From the NCBI RefSeq assembly GCF_030296015.1, contig NZ_AP027368.1, positions 2,666,001-2,730,000 on the forward strand: DNA of 64,000 bases, written 5' to 3'. This stretch comes from Ferrimonas sp. YFM (lineage in GTDB: Bacteria > Pseudomonadota > Gammaproteobacteria > Enterobacterales > Shewanellaceae). The notes below the pieces were generated by a model. It made no database searches. It was given only the letters and a program-made list of their open reading frames with translations, and had not been told where the DNA came from. Position numbers and translations under genes: made by a program. Below, piece after piece: positions 36,811 to 45,224 of the stretch (positions are counted from its first letter, which is position 1; each line of letters starts with the position of its first letter).

Positions 36811-36862
36811 CAAAATGGCGGTTTACCGCTGTAATTGAGAAAATTTTTGGTAAGTTTACACA

Positions 36863-37651
36863 ATGCGAGTAATTGCTTTAGCGGCACTGCTGCTACCCCT
36901 CACCGCCTGTGACACACGGCTCACCCTGCAGGAGGTGTGCGAGAGCAACCCCCAAATGTGCGCCGACGTCGCCCTGACCGGGTGGTGTGTCAAAGAGCGT
37001 TCACAGGTGATTTGGACCCGCTACGAGCATAAGGAATCAGACAGACACACCCTGTATAACGAGCTCATTGCACTGGAGAATTACGTTAAGTGCATGGAGA
37101 AGGCCACCATGATCGAGAATCGCATCGTGGCCAAAGAGAGGGAAACGGCTCGCATCGAAAGTTATATCTCTTCGCAAAAGTCGCTGAAGAAATTGCAAAA
37201 CAGCACCAGCGGAGACAACTCGCCCTACATCACCTTCTATCGCTGGACCCGAATGAACGACACCCAGGCTCTGGGCCAGTTCCTGCAGTCCGAGCGCAAT
37301 GGCGAGCTCGATACCGTGGAGCTCAAGCAGTTCGCTGCCTCCTACTACTCAAGGGCTAACCCTCAGAAAGCCGTAGATTATCTTCTGGATACACTGAATG
37401 ACCTGCCCTACCCCTCCATCGATACCTACCTGGAGTTGTCCCAGGAGTACATGAATCTGGACCAGCCCGCCCAGGCCTACCTGTTTGCCAAGCTGATATC
37501 CCGTCACCAGCCTGAGTTGGTGAACGAGCAGAGGCTGAGGCTACTGGCCAACTCAGCAGGAGTAAAAAGAAGCAAACTGGACCAGAGAGCGGAGCAGATC
37601 GACGAACTGCTGGAAGAGGGGAAATTTAAGCCAGAGAGCCTAAATCTGTAA
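36863..37651 (+). CDS. DUF2989 family lipoprotein
   Basis: 262 residues. The signal ends in the lipobox LLPLTAC at residues 10-16, and four more cysteines follow within 45 residues (EVCESNPQMCAD, GWCVKERSQ, VKCMEKA). The C-terminal half is helical and TPR-like (YYSRANPQKAVDYLLDTL, QEYMNLDQPAQAYLFAKLI). DUF2989 lipoproteins are found in Shewanella and Vibrio; the function is unknown. It is divergent from the long GAPDH. Confidence 0.85.
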   Translation: MRVIALAALLLPLTACDTRLTLQEVCESNPQMCADVALTGWCVKERSQVIWTRYEHKESDRHTLYNELIALENYVKCMEKATMIENRIVAKERETARIESYISSQKSLKKLQNSTSGDNSPYITFYRWTRMNDTQALGQFLQSERNGELDTVELKQFAASYYSRANPQKAVDYLLDTLNDLPYPSIDTYLELSQEYMNLDQPAQAYLFAKLISRHQPELVNEQRLRLLANSAGVKRSKLDQRAEQIDELLEEGKFKPESLNL

Positions 37652-37842
37652 TTAAATTTCTTTTGCCCTTTCAGGCCAAATGATGATTTCTTGCTCACAG
37701 AGCCATGAGGGTTAACGTGATCTTCACCACGGTTTAGCCCTTTGTGTACTAGGCTTTAAGCTGTCAAAACTTGATGTGTCGTAACATTTACCCAAATACA
37801 GCAAATTATTGCGTCGTCACCCTTGACCACCGGCTTCATTGT

Positions 37843-37857
37843 TGTAAATTAACCACA
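37843..37857 (+). promoter_or_regulatory. HexR-like box upstream of gapA
   Basis: TGTAAATTAACCACA differs at only two positions from the box CGTAAATTAACTACA found before zwf (63760-63774). It lies 30 bases before the gapA start, where a bound repressor would block transcription. Confidence 0.6.
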
Positions 37858-37886
37858 GTTATTAAAGTTATGAGACAGGTATCGCT

Positions 37887-38897
37887 ATGATCAAAGTTGC
37901 CATCAATGGATATGGCCGTATCGGCCGCAATGTCGTCCGTGCACTGTATGAAAGCGAAAAAGACTACCCCATCCAAATCGTTGCCATTAACGACCTGGGT
38001 GACGCATCCATCAACGCTCACCTGACCAAGTACGACTCCGTACACGGTCGCTTCAACGCTAAAGTTGAGCACAGCGAAGATGCCATCACCATCAACGGTG
38101 ACAAGATTCTGACTTTCTCCGAGCGCGATCCCTCCAAGCTGCCTTGGGCAGACCTGGGTGTGGATGTCGTGTTCGAGTGCACCGGTATTTTCACCACCAA
38201 AGCGACCGCCTCCAAGCACATCGAAGCTGGCGCCAAGAAGGTGATCATCTCCGCTCCAGGTAAAGAAGTAGACGCCACTGTTGTTTACGGTGTTAACCAC
38301 GACGTTATCACCCCAGACATGACCGTTATCTCCAACGCTTCTTGTACCACCAACTGCCTGGCACCTTTTGCCAAGCCGCTGAACGACGAGCTGGGCATCG
38401 AATCTGGTCTGATGACCACTGTTCACGCCTACACCAACGATCAGCGTCTGTCTGATGTTTACCACTCCGACCTGCGTCGTGCCCGTGCTGCTGCGATCAA
38501 CATGATCCCAACCAAGACTGGCGCTGCTGCTGCTGTGGGCCTGGTTGTGCCTGAGCTGGCTGGTAAGTTTGACGGCGGTGCGGTTCGTGTACCTACCGTG
38601 AACGTTTCTCTGGTTGACCTGTCCTTCGTGGCCAGCCGAGACACCACCATCGAAGAAGTGAACGCCATCATCGAGAAGGCGTGCGCCTCTGGTGCCATGA
38701 GCGAAGTTCTGGCTGTAAACCACGAGCCTCTGGTGTCCATCGACTTCAACCACAGCCCTTACTCCTCCACCTTCGACGCCACTCAAACCCGAGTGAACGG
38801 TCGCCTGGTGAAAGTAATGGCCTGGTACGACAACGAGTGGGGCTTCTCCAACCGTATGTTGGACAACGCCGTGGTTATGTGCACAGTTACCCCCTAA
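37887..38897 (+). CDS. gapA: Glyceraldehyde-3-phosphate dehydrogenase A, C-terminus altered by insertion
   Basis: 336 residues: the NAD-binding [17 protein letters not shown] at the start, the catalytic cysteine in [12 protein letters not shown], and the substrate loop [20 protein letters not shown]. The enzyme catalyses the NAD-linked oxidation step of glycolysis. The protein ends [13 protein letters not shown]. The last six codons come from the mobile element; the native end, NAVVVLMNAK then TAA, is now found at 53096-53121. A GAPDH C-terminal helix tolerates such change, so the enzyme is probably active. The gene has lost its own terminator to the insertion. Confidence 0.95.
   Translation: MIKVAINGYGRIGRNVVRALYESEKDYPIQIVAINDLGDASINAHLTKYDSVHGRFNAKVEHSEDAITINGDKILTFSERDPSKLPWADLGVDVVFECTGIFTTKATASKHIEAGAKKVIISAPGKEVDATVVYGVNHDVITPDMTVISNASCTTNCLAPFAKPLNDELGIESGLMTTVHAYTNDQRLSDVYHSDLRRARAAAINMIPTKTGAAAAVGLVVPELAGKFDGGAVRVPTVNVSLVDLSFVASRDTTIEEVNAIIEKACASGAMSEVLAVNHEPLVSIDFNHSPYSSTFDATQTRVNGRLVKVMAWYDNEWGFSNRMLDNAVVMCTVTP
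38872..38876 (+). other. attL core of the satellite
   Basis: TGGTT is the shared crossover sequence. Host gapA lies to the left (GACAACGCCG) and element sequence to the right (ATGTGCACAGTTAC). Joined with attR it restores gapA codons ending VVVLMNAK. Confidence 0.75.
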
Positions 38898-38937
38898 TGG
38901 TACAATGGCGGTGATCGGAGGACAACAGGAGTTCTAA

Positions 38938-40611
38938 GTGAGCCGCCAAAAAGCCATCAGCTACCAGAGATTTAGTAAGCAAGAACAGATACACGGCGAC
39001 AGTCTTCGTCGCCAATCTACAGCAGCACAGAGCTATGCCGCAGAGCATGACTTAGAGCTGATAGACGTTTACCTAGATAAAGGTAGAAGTGGCTACCATG
39101 GTCACCACGTTGAATACGGTGAGCTTGGTGCACTAGTTAAAATGGTCGAGGCAGGTGAGATTGAGCAAGGCACAGTCCTTCTCGTTGAGTCCCTCGACCG
39201 TTTATCCCGCCAGAAAGTCACAACCGCCCTCCAGCAGTTCCTCAGCCTCCTCAATGCAGGAATCGAGATTGCCACCCTCATGGACGGCAAGCGATACACC
39301 GCTGACTCAGTTAACGACCTTCCTGACCTCATGATGTCGCTGCTAGTAATGGCTCGTGCCCACGAAGAGTCAGCAGCCAAGTCTGTGCGTTCAAAAGCCA
39401 ACTGGGAACGCCAGCGCCAAGAAGCAAAAGAGAGCGGCAAGCCAGTTAAGTGGACACCGCCAGCATGGCTTAAGCGAACCGAAGACAGCTATGAAGTTAT
39501 TGAAGACCGGGCATCAGTAGTTAAAGAGATCTTCAAGCTCTGCATCGAAGGCCATGGGTACTATTCTATTGCCACTGACCTGAACCAACGGGGCATCAAA
39601 CCCTTTGGGCGAGCACAGGGCTGGGCTGTTGCCTCTGTAAGGAAGATCATCACCAGCCGTGCCCCCATTGGTGAGCTACAGCCACGCCGAGTGATTGGTG
39701 GCAAGGGAGCTGCCAAGCCCGACGGTGACCCAATCCCTAATCTATTCCCTCGCATCGTTTCTGATGCTGACTGGCATGAGGCCCAAAAGGCCGTAGGGAA
39801 GCGCAAGCTTGGCGGCGGTGGTAAGTCAGGCAACAACTTCGCCAACCTATTTCAAGGCGTATTCCACTGCTCTTGTGGTGCCACCATGCAGGTGAACAAG
39901 AAGCCCTCAGGTAGACCCTACTGCGTCTGCTACAACGCTAAGACAGGCCAAGGCTGCAAGCATCTGACCCACCCCTATCACCTCATTGAGCAAGCAGTGG
40001 TCATTGCACTCACTAAGGCACAGCCTGTTCAAACCAAAGGTAACGATGACCGGGTGTCAGTTATCAAAGAAGCAGTGCGCCAGCTCGAAGCAGAACAGGT
40101 AGAGAACCAATCCAAGATTGAGAACGCCCTTAACTTCATCCTCTCTGGAAACAGCAGTCCCGCAGTACAGAAGAAGATGGAGGAACTGGAAGCCCGTAGC
40201 CTAGAGATAGAAGTAGAGCTGAAGCAATCCCGTAATGATCTCTCAGATGCCATGCGGGAGCCTGAGAGCCAAAAGGGTGTGCTGGAACAATTGGCTGATG
40301 CCACTCAGAGTGTACTGGCGGGAGACGATGTAAACATCAGGCGTAAGTACAACGCTTGGCTAAGAGCCTTAGACCTTAACATGGTCATAGATACTGAGGC
40401 AGGAGTGGTTGATGTTGCCCCCTTTGGTCTGCGCTTAGAGCTATCATCTACGGGGAAAGCGAAGGGCAAGAAGTACGCTGCTGATGTGTTCCTGGGAGAG
40501 GAGAAGCAGTTCACTTCTCGCTACCCCTTCAACACCAAGGCTTCACTTCAGCAAGCAGATGATGACCCAGATAGTAGCTGGGACAACCTACCCTCGCACA
40601 CAGCGCCTTAA
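38938..40611 (+). CDS. int: Large serine recombinase (integrase)
   Basis: 557 residues. The resolvase domain has the nucleophile Ser in SYQRFSKQEQ, and arginines in DSLRRQS and VESLDRLSRQKV. A recombinase domain follows (IFKLCIEGHGYYSIATDLNQ), then a zinc ribbon with HCSCG and CVCYN, and a coiled-coil tail (VRQLEAEQVENQSKIENALN). It starts with GTG at 38938 after AGGAG. It lies 40 bases beyond the gapA stop with no terminator between, so gapA transcription probably reads into it. It is the enzyme expected to insert the element in gapA. Confidence 0.93.
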   Translation: MSRQKAISYQRFSKQEQIHGDSLRRQSTAAQSYAAEHDLELIDVYLDKGRSGYHGHHVEYGELGALVKMVEAGEIEQGTVLLVESLDRLSRQKVTTALQQFLSLLNAGIEIATLMDGKRYTADSVNDLPDLMMSLLVMARAHEESAAKSVRSKANWERQRQEAKESGKPVKWTPPAWLKRTEDSYEVIEDRASVVKEIFKLCIEGHGYYSIATDLNQRGIKPFGRAQGWAVASVRKIITSRAPIGELQPRRVIGGKGAAKPDGDPIPNLFPRIVSDADWHEAQKAVGKRKLGGGGKSGNNFANLFQGVFHCSCGATMQVNKKPSGRPYCVCYNAKTGQGCKHLTHPYHLIEQAVVIALTKAQPVQTKGNDDRVSVIKEAVRQLEAEQVENQSKIENALNFILSGNSSPAVQKKMEELEARSLEIEVELKQSRNDLSDAMREPESQKGVLEQLADATQSVLAGDDVNIRRKYNAWLRALDLNMVIDTEAGVVDVAPFGLRLELSSTGKAKGKKYAADVFLGEEKQFTSRYPFNTKASLQQADDDPDSSWDNLPSHTAP

Positions 40612-40701
40612 AACCCAGTATTCCTCTCAAGTACCCGTGCAGCTACGTGAAATCTAGGTAGTTGCATGGGCACTTACCACCGTCGGTGATCACACAGTCG
40701 C

Positions 40702-41688
40702 TTAAAAGTCCTCACTCGAATCTATTTTGAACCTCTCAAGGTAACGCGAAAACATCCAGCCTTCTTCCGACTCCCCATCCTCATACATAACCTTCACATT
40801 GGCCCAGTTCCTCCGTTTCTCAAGAAGCACAACTACAACTCCAGTCTTTAACTCGCGGACTTGTTCAGAGCGGCTAGACATTTCATCAAACAGCGGGACA
40901 TCATCTGCAGTAACAAACCGTAGCTCTGAAGCTAGCAGCATCGAAACCTGAAGGTGTCGCCGCTTGATGCTCCTTACCTTCTCCCTACTGGATTTCGTAG
41001 AGTCTTCCCTAATGGCAAGGCAGAGTTCGAGAGCTGGAGAGACGTAATCCCACAGGTTCCCAAAACTGACCAAACTCATCACGTAAGCCCAAAGCAACGA
41101 CAGTACAACTTTCACACTGGCCGGGATTCGATTATAGAAATCTGTGAGTCGCTCAACAGGCTGCACCTCCGCCAACCTGTCAATGAAACTATTTACCTCC
41201 TCCTCGTCAAGGTCAGTTATCCCCCCCAACTCCTCCTCTATAACTTCTGACTGAGGCCAGACCAAACCCCGCTGATGAAGGATACCTATGTTCGACAAAG
41301 CATGTGCCAAGGTAACATCAGGAATCGGTGCAATGACTGCAGCGACAGCTTCAGCGTGTTTGTAGAGTGCTTCGTTTTGCTTGAACCACTCCATAGACAC
41401 CCCTCTACCAAACATGCTGGAGGCAAACTCTGTGCTCCGAGCAGCTCTATGGACTTCTGCTAGTAGAGTCGGTGAAATTAGCTGATTGATAGGCTGCATA
41501 GCCTTTGTAAGGGCAACACTTTCCGCTGTCATTGCTGCAAGAGCAAATGCCCTACTTTTCAATAAGCCATTTACAGGTGCAGTCATTGACTCCACATGCC
41601 TAATCATTCGCCCAATGTCACTATTGGTGCCCACGGTTTTATCAACGGTCTTCAACCACTGATCAATTCCTTGGAATCGCCCTGTCAT
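40702..41688 (-). CDS. Unknown membrane protein with C-terminal SH3-like domain
   Basis: 328 residues, on the strand opposite the integrase. Residues 1-170 are helical without a known domain. One hydrophobic segment (VKVVLSLLWAYVMSLVSFG) lies near residue 215. The last 60 residues, with VRELKTGVVVVLLEKRRNW, NVKVMYEDGESEEGW and MFSRYLERF, look like a bacterial SH3 domain. Its place next to the integrase, in reverse orientation, is where satellites and prophages often carry anti-phage cargo. A defence or exclusion role is inference. Confidence 0.6.
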   Translation of the reverse strand: MTGRFQGIDQWLKTVDKTVGTNSDIGRMIRHVESMTAPVNGLLKSRAFALAAMTAESVALTKAMQPINQLISPTLLAEVHRAARSTEFASSMFGRGVSMEWFKQNEALYKHAEAVAAVIAPIPDVTLAHALSNIGILHQRGLVWPQSEVIEEELGGITDLDEEEVNSFIDRLAEVQPVERLTDFYNRIPASVKVVLSLLWAYVMSLVSFGNLWDYVSPALELCLAIREDSTKSSREKVRSIKRRHLQVSMLLASELRFVTADDVPLFDEMSSRSEQVRELKTGVVVVLLEKRRNWANVKVMYEDGESEEGWMFSRYLERFKIDSSEDF

Positions 41689-42246
41689 AATGAACCTCTC
41701 CTAAACCAATTGAACAATTAGGCAGCACAAAACCATTAGTGTCAATCACTTAGCATGGCTTCAAGGCTAACGGCCCATAGTTGACCGGATGATTTTCCCA
41801 AAAATTTTGTCAGCCCACCCTCGAATGGCAACGAAAGGCTTTCACCCCCCGTGGGGGGCCTCTGGTCCACGCCCGGCCATTTCCTAGCAGCACGTTAACT
41901 CCTCACCTTAAGCAGACCCGAGGCGCTCATAGTTCGTCTGAAAATACACAGGGGATGCCCACCAAGAGAACCAAAGGCCCTGCTCTACTGGCAGACGGTC
42001 GAGAGCTGCTAGCTGTTCTGTCCTCTCCTCCACTTCAGAACCTTGCTGCTCACAAAACAATCTCCACTTGTCCGGACCTTAGCTCAGGTTCCCTTCCTTA
42101 TACGTAGTCATAAACCACCCTTTTTGATGATCAGTATTTGATCGGTCAGTTCGGTATTCACAAATTAGGGGTTGACGACTTATGGCACCACATGAATTAT
42201 GAATACACGTTTTTGAACACAACCATGAATACCTTAGGAACACACC
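41689..42246. other. Intergenic control region of the satellite
   Basis: 558 bases without a supported gene. A CCCCCC-GT-GGGGGG hairpin lies at 41845-41858. The right end holds a promoter candidate facing the ardA-like gene. A 130-codon minus-strand frame overlapping the ardA-like gene is a shadow. Confidence 0.5.
42172..42200 (+). promoter_or_regulatory. Sigma70-like promoter before the ardA-like gene
   Basis: TTGACG, 17-base spacer, AATTAT. It lies 47 bases before the ATG at 42247 and probably drives the rightward gene set. Confidence 0.55.
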
Positions 42247-42846
42247 ATGCTGAACCAAACACAACAGACCGCAGCCAACGTGCAGACCATTGAGCAGACC
42301 ATCGAAGACCAACAGCAGCAAGAGCGGGAGACAGTGTTTAACAGTGAGCATCAGTTCTACGCCTGTCCTTACTCTTGGAACCTTCAGGGCTTTTACTTCC
42401 ACGGTCAGGAAGATTACGGCAGCAAGCTCAAGCGAGCACAGGCAGTTGACCCAAGCGGAGACTTTGAGCATGAGGTCGAGTTCATTGATGGGGATGCAGA
42501 CCTTTGGTCACTCTCAGGTCAGAGCCTCTCTGTCTACTTCGAGCAACTTGAGGACTGGGAAGCCCTCAGCGACGAGGAGAAAGCCATTGTTAAACACCTA
42601 GCCCAGAACCAAGGGTTGTCCCTTCCAGAAGCACTAGAGCGCCTTGAGTACGTTCAGTGGCAGCACGGGAGTACCAAGGACGCAGCCTACGACTGGGCCA
42701 AGTTCTGTTTCTCTCTAGACGGTGTTGCCCTGCAGTACTTCGATTGCGAAGCCTTTGCCCGTGACTGTGTCCTCAATGGTGAATGGACAGAGCTGTACCT
42801 AGGCCAAGGCGAGTACCTAACCATCATCAACGAACACAATCACTAA
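42247..42846 (+). CDS. ArdA-like antirestriction protein
   Basis: 199 acidic residues. The ending ALQYFDCEAFARDCVLNGEW matches the C-terminal ArdA pattern (YFDYEAFARD...), and acidic residues are spread throughout. ArdA proteins mimic DNA and block type I restriction enzymes. The ATG follows AGGAACACACC. It is the first gene of the rightward set, consistent with early expression on entering a host. The N-terminal third is less typical of ArdA. Confidence 0.65.
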   Translation: MLNQTQQTAANVQTIEQTIEDQQQQERETVFNSEHQFYACPYSWNLQGFYFHGQEDYGSKLKRAQAVDPSGDFEHEVEFIDGDADLWSLSGQSLSVYFEQLEDWEALSDEEKAIVKHLAQNQGLSLPEALERLEYVQWQHGSTKDAAYDWAKFCFSLDGVALQYFDCEAFARDCVLNGEWTELYLGQGEYLTIINEHNH

Positions 42847-42861
42847 CAGGAGAACCAAACG

Positions 42862-43218
42862 ATGAGACTCATCAGCAAACAGCAAAAGCCCAACGGCTAC
42901 ACAGAGGTACGCCTTCAAGACCTCTGGAATCCTGAGAAGGTCTGGGTGATTACCCGCAGCCCTGACCACAAGTACTACTGGAACCAGTTGATTGGAGGCC
43001 ACCTGTTCTACTCCAAGAGCGCCAAGGGCACAGCCCAGCACATCAGGCTAGCCATGAGCTTACAGGCTTGGGAGTGGCGCAGGCTTTGGTCAGATGACAA
43101 GGCAGTGAGAGCCACTCAGGGCCGCTGTGAGGGCACGAACAGCAACCTAGAGGCCTTGGCCATGGTTGGAACTGAAAGGCCTCAGGAGCCTACTAGAGGA
43201 TCTCTGAGAGCAGGTTGA
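42862..43218 (+). CDS. Small unknown protein
   Basis: 118 residues, start ATG 42862 after AGGAG, 15 bases after the ardA-like gene. The N-terminal half (NGYTEVRLQDLWNPEKVWVI, YYWNQLIGGHLFYSK) looks like a compact strand-rich domain, and the tail is low in structure. No family is recognised. Probably in one operon with its neighbours. Confidence 0.6.
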   Translation: MRLISKQQKPNGYTEVRLQDLWNPEKVWVITRSPDHKYYWNQLIGGHLFYSKSAKGTAQHIRLAMSLQAWEWRRLWSDDKAVRATQGRCEGTNSNLEALAMVGTERPQEPTRGSLRAG

Positions 43219-43281
43219 AGAGTGGGCTGAGGTTAGCTGCAACTAGCCCCAGCCCTACCGTAACTCATTGGAGAATCGAGC

Positions 43282-43407
43282 ATGATTATCAAACAAGTAA
43301 ACGGCCTCGCAATTGTAACGGTACGGGGTGTCTCAGTACAATGTCAGACCTTTAAGCAAGCCTTGCGGGTCGGCTGGTATCTCGCCACAGGGGAACAACA
43401 AAGATGA
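43282..43407 (+). CDS. Small unknown protein (41 aa)
   Basis: A frame of 41 codons from ATG 43282, with GGAG nine bases upstream, reads MIIKQVNGLAIVTVRGVSVQ and so on to GEQQR. Its TGA overlaps the resolvase ATG as ATGA, which argues for real, coupled translation. No family is recognised. Confidence 0.6.
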   Translation: MIIKQVNGLAIVTVRGVSVQCQTFKQALRVGWYLATGEQQR

Positions 43408-43982
43408 ACAACGTCAATGATGGACGCACCTACTCCTATCTCCGTGTGTCTACCATGGAGCAGACAGTAGAGAACCAACGCCTCGCCCTAGAGAGCAGAG
43501 GGTTCAAGCTGCCTGACCATAGGGTCATCAGTGAGACTGTGAGCGGCGGTGTCTGTGCCCTTGAGCGTCCCCAGTTTCGTCAACTGGTAGAGCATAAGCT
43601 GGAGCCAGGTGACACGCTCGTAGTCCTCAAGTTAGACCGACTGGGCAGAGATACTATAGATGTCCTGAACACAGTCACAATGCTGAAGGACAAAGGGGTG
43701 CGGGTGGTGTCTCTGGACTTGGGAGAGATAGACCTCACCTCTGCAGCAGGGAAGCTTCAGCTAACAGTAATGGCCGCAGTCGCTGAGATGGAGCGCCAAC
43801 GCATCAAGGAGCGCACACAAGAGGGCTTGGCTAGGGCTAAGGCTGAAGGCAAAGCCCTCGGTCGCCCCAAGTCTGTGGCCTATGAGCAGGTGCAGGAGCT
43901 GAAGGCTAAGGGGTATACGCAGAAAGCCGTTTGGGAAGAGCTAGACATCAGCAAAAGCACAGTCCAGCGGAACTGGAAGTGA
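43404..43982 (+). CDS. Small serine recombinase (resolvase/invertase type)
   Basis: 192 residues. The catalytic Ser lies in YLRVSTMEQT, with VLKLDRLGRDT, MAAVAEMERQRIKERTQEGL and a C-terminal HTH (KGYTQKAVWEELDISKSTVQ). It is of the Hin/Tn3-resolvase type, distinct from the large integrase. It could resolve multimers of the circular or replicating element, or invert a segment; no inverted crossover pair was found. Confidence 0.9.
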   Translation: MNNVNDGRTYSYLRVSTMEQTVENQRLALESRGFKLPDHRVISETVSGGVCALERPQFRQLVEHKLEPGDTLVVLKLDRLGRDTIDVLNTVTMLKDKGVRVVSLDLGEIDLTSAAGKLQLTVMAAVAEMERQRIKERTQEGLARAKAEGKALGRPKSVAYEQVQELKAKGYTQKAVWEELDISKSTVQRNWK

Positions 43983-44517
43983 GCTGTTCGTTTAAAGCCT
44001 TCCCTTAGAGAGAACAGGGAGCCTTACCTTAGGTCACCCTCTCTTATGCCTTGGGTAGCTCTTGGGTTTTTATCGAAGAAAGAAACTAGGGAGTGATGAC
44101 GGTTACTGATGGTGACCTGAGTTGCTCCCTATTTTTTGAACAATAGCTCAAGCATTGATCACTAGTAAACCCTGGGCTTCTCTGTCTGTCCCACCCTGTT
44201 TGTTCACCTCCAGCACTCCCACTGCCTCCCAAGGTTAAGCAGCCCACTTTACGAGTACGAAAGGCCCTTTCAGAAAGGCAACAGGGCACGGTCCAAGGTG
44301 ATCAAAACGCCATCAAATAGTTCGCTAAATGAACCGTCAAGATAAACCCTTCCCATGGAATGAAATGGAATGAAAGGGAAACTAAAGGTAACACCTATAG
44401 GTAAACCTTCAGCCCACCATGGAGCCATTTACCATGACAATGATGAAGGGAATGGTATAGGCCTACCTTCAGCCCTCCTCTGACTTCCCCTATGCCGAGG
44501 GTCTCCATCAGTAACCT
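43983..44517. other. Non-coding region with short direct repeats
   Basis: 535 bases without a supported gene. Short repeats occur: TGGAATGAAA twice near 44357-44376, and ACCTTCAGCCC at about 44406 and 44464 beside CCTATAGG- and TATAGGCCT-type sequence. This could be an origin or a regulatory region; the repeats are too few to call iterons. Confidence 0.4.
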
Positions 44518-44766
44518 ATGGTCAACTCACAGTCACCGAAGGCAAGGCTAGAGACTGAGTGTGTACCTTTGGTCTCACTTAAGGCGAGGGCCTCTAGGCT
44601 CAACTCAGAGTCCATCATCAGGGAACTGCTAGAAAGCAGTTGGGTGACCACCACGACCATCTGCCCCATCCAGACATACGATAGAGCTGCAGAGGTCTTC
44701 ATAGACGAGGACAGGCAGCTCGACCAAGAGGGTTATGCCCTCAACAACATCTATCTCAAACATTAA
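44518..44766 (+). CDS. Small unknown protein upstream of the tRNA cluster
   Basis: 82 residues, ATG at 44518, with RASRLNSESIIRELLESSWV and ICPIQTYDRAAEVFIDEDRQ. The stop lies one base before the tRNA-Asn 5' end. No clear ribosome site and no family. A modest candidate gene. Confidence 0.45.
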   Translation: MVNSQSPKARLETECVPLVSLKARASRLNSESIIRELLESSWVTTTTICPIQTYDRAAEVFIDEDRQLDQEGYALNNIYLKH

Positions 44767-44767
44767 A

Positions 44768-44843
44768 GGTGCGCTAACTCAGTTGGCAGAGTGACAGGCC
44801 GTTAACCTGTGAGTCCTTGGTTCGAACCCAAGGCGCACCGCCA
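44768..44843 (+). tRNA. tRNA-Asn (anticodon GTT)
   Basis: Acceptor GGTGCGC pairs with GCGCACC. The anticodon stem ACAGG/CCTGT holds the loop CCGTTAA (GTT), the T arm is CTTGG-TTCGAAC-CCAAG, and CCA is encoded. 76 bases, a complete cloverleaf inside the mobile element. Confidence 0.93.
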
Positions 44844-44944
44844 AGTCCATTGTAAGAAAGGCGACATTGTCGCTAACCTTACACCACCTCCAGTCCACTA
44901 AGGGCCATGCTCTGGCAGTAGCGATAACTGCCACCTCTTTCTTT

Positions 44945-45021
44945 CTCTCTGTAGGACAGTCAGGTAGTCCACATGCTTTGGGAGCATGGAGTCGTAGGTT
45001 CGAATCCTACCAGAGAGACCA
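44945..45021 (+). tRNA. tRNA-Pro (anticodon TGG)
   Basis: Acceptor CTCTCTG pairs with CAGAGAG. The anticodon stem CATGC/GCATG holds the loop TTTGGGA (TGG), the T arm is GTAGG-TTCGAAT-CCTAC, and A-CCA is encoded. 77 bases. A 7-bp hairpin TGGCAGT/ACTGCCA (44913-44933) sits between it and tRNA-Asn. Confidence 0.9.
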
Positions 45022-45027
45022 AACAAT

Positions 45028-45084
45028 GCAGACGTAGTGCCCTAGAGGACTCAGGGGTCGGTGTAAGTCCGTCCGTCTGCTCCA
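45028..45084 (+). ncRNA. Shortened tRNA-like gene
   Basis: Acceptor-like GCAGACG pairs perfectly with CGTCTGC and is followed by T-CCA, exactly as in a tRNA. Only 57 bases lie in total. A CCCT/AGGG stem-loop can be the anticodon arm and GTCGG-TGTAAGT-CCGTC a poor T arm, while no D arm fits. It sits 6 bases after tRNA-Pro. It is either a decayed tRNA or a D-armless tRNA mimic. Confidence 0.55.
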
Positions 45085-45090
45085 TCCAAT

Positions 45091-45195
45091 AGACCTCCCA
45101 CCTGATAGAGTAGGGTGGCTGTAGGGGAGACTATCAACCTCCAGTAACTTACAGTCCACCTGATGACCTCATACAGACCCACTGGTGGGAGGTCT
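45091..45195. repeat. Long-range 12-bp inverted repeat, possible structured RNA
   Basis: AGACCTCCCACC (45091-45102) and GGTGGGAGGTCT (45184-45195) are perfect complements 81 bases apart, right after the tRNA-like gene and followed by CCCTCTT. It could end the tRNA transcript or be a separate small RNA. Confidence 0.55.
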
Positions 45196-45224
45196 CCCTC
45201 TTGGCGAGGGTCGCTAGCAGTAGC

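Noticed and set aside
42079-42471. 130-codon minus-strand frame
   Set aside because: Overlaps the ardA-like gene and its promoter; no ribosome site.
44357-44480. Plasmid-type iteron origin
   Set aside because: Only two copies each of two short repeats; too weak to call.
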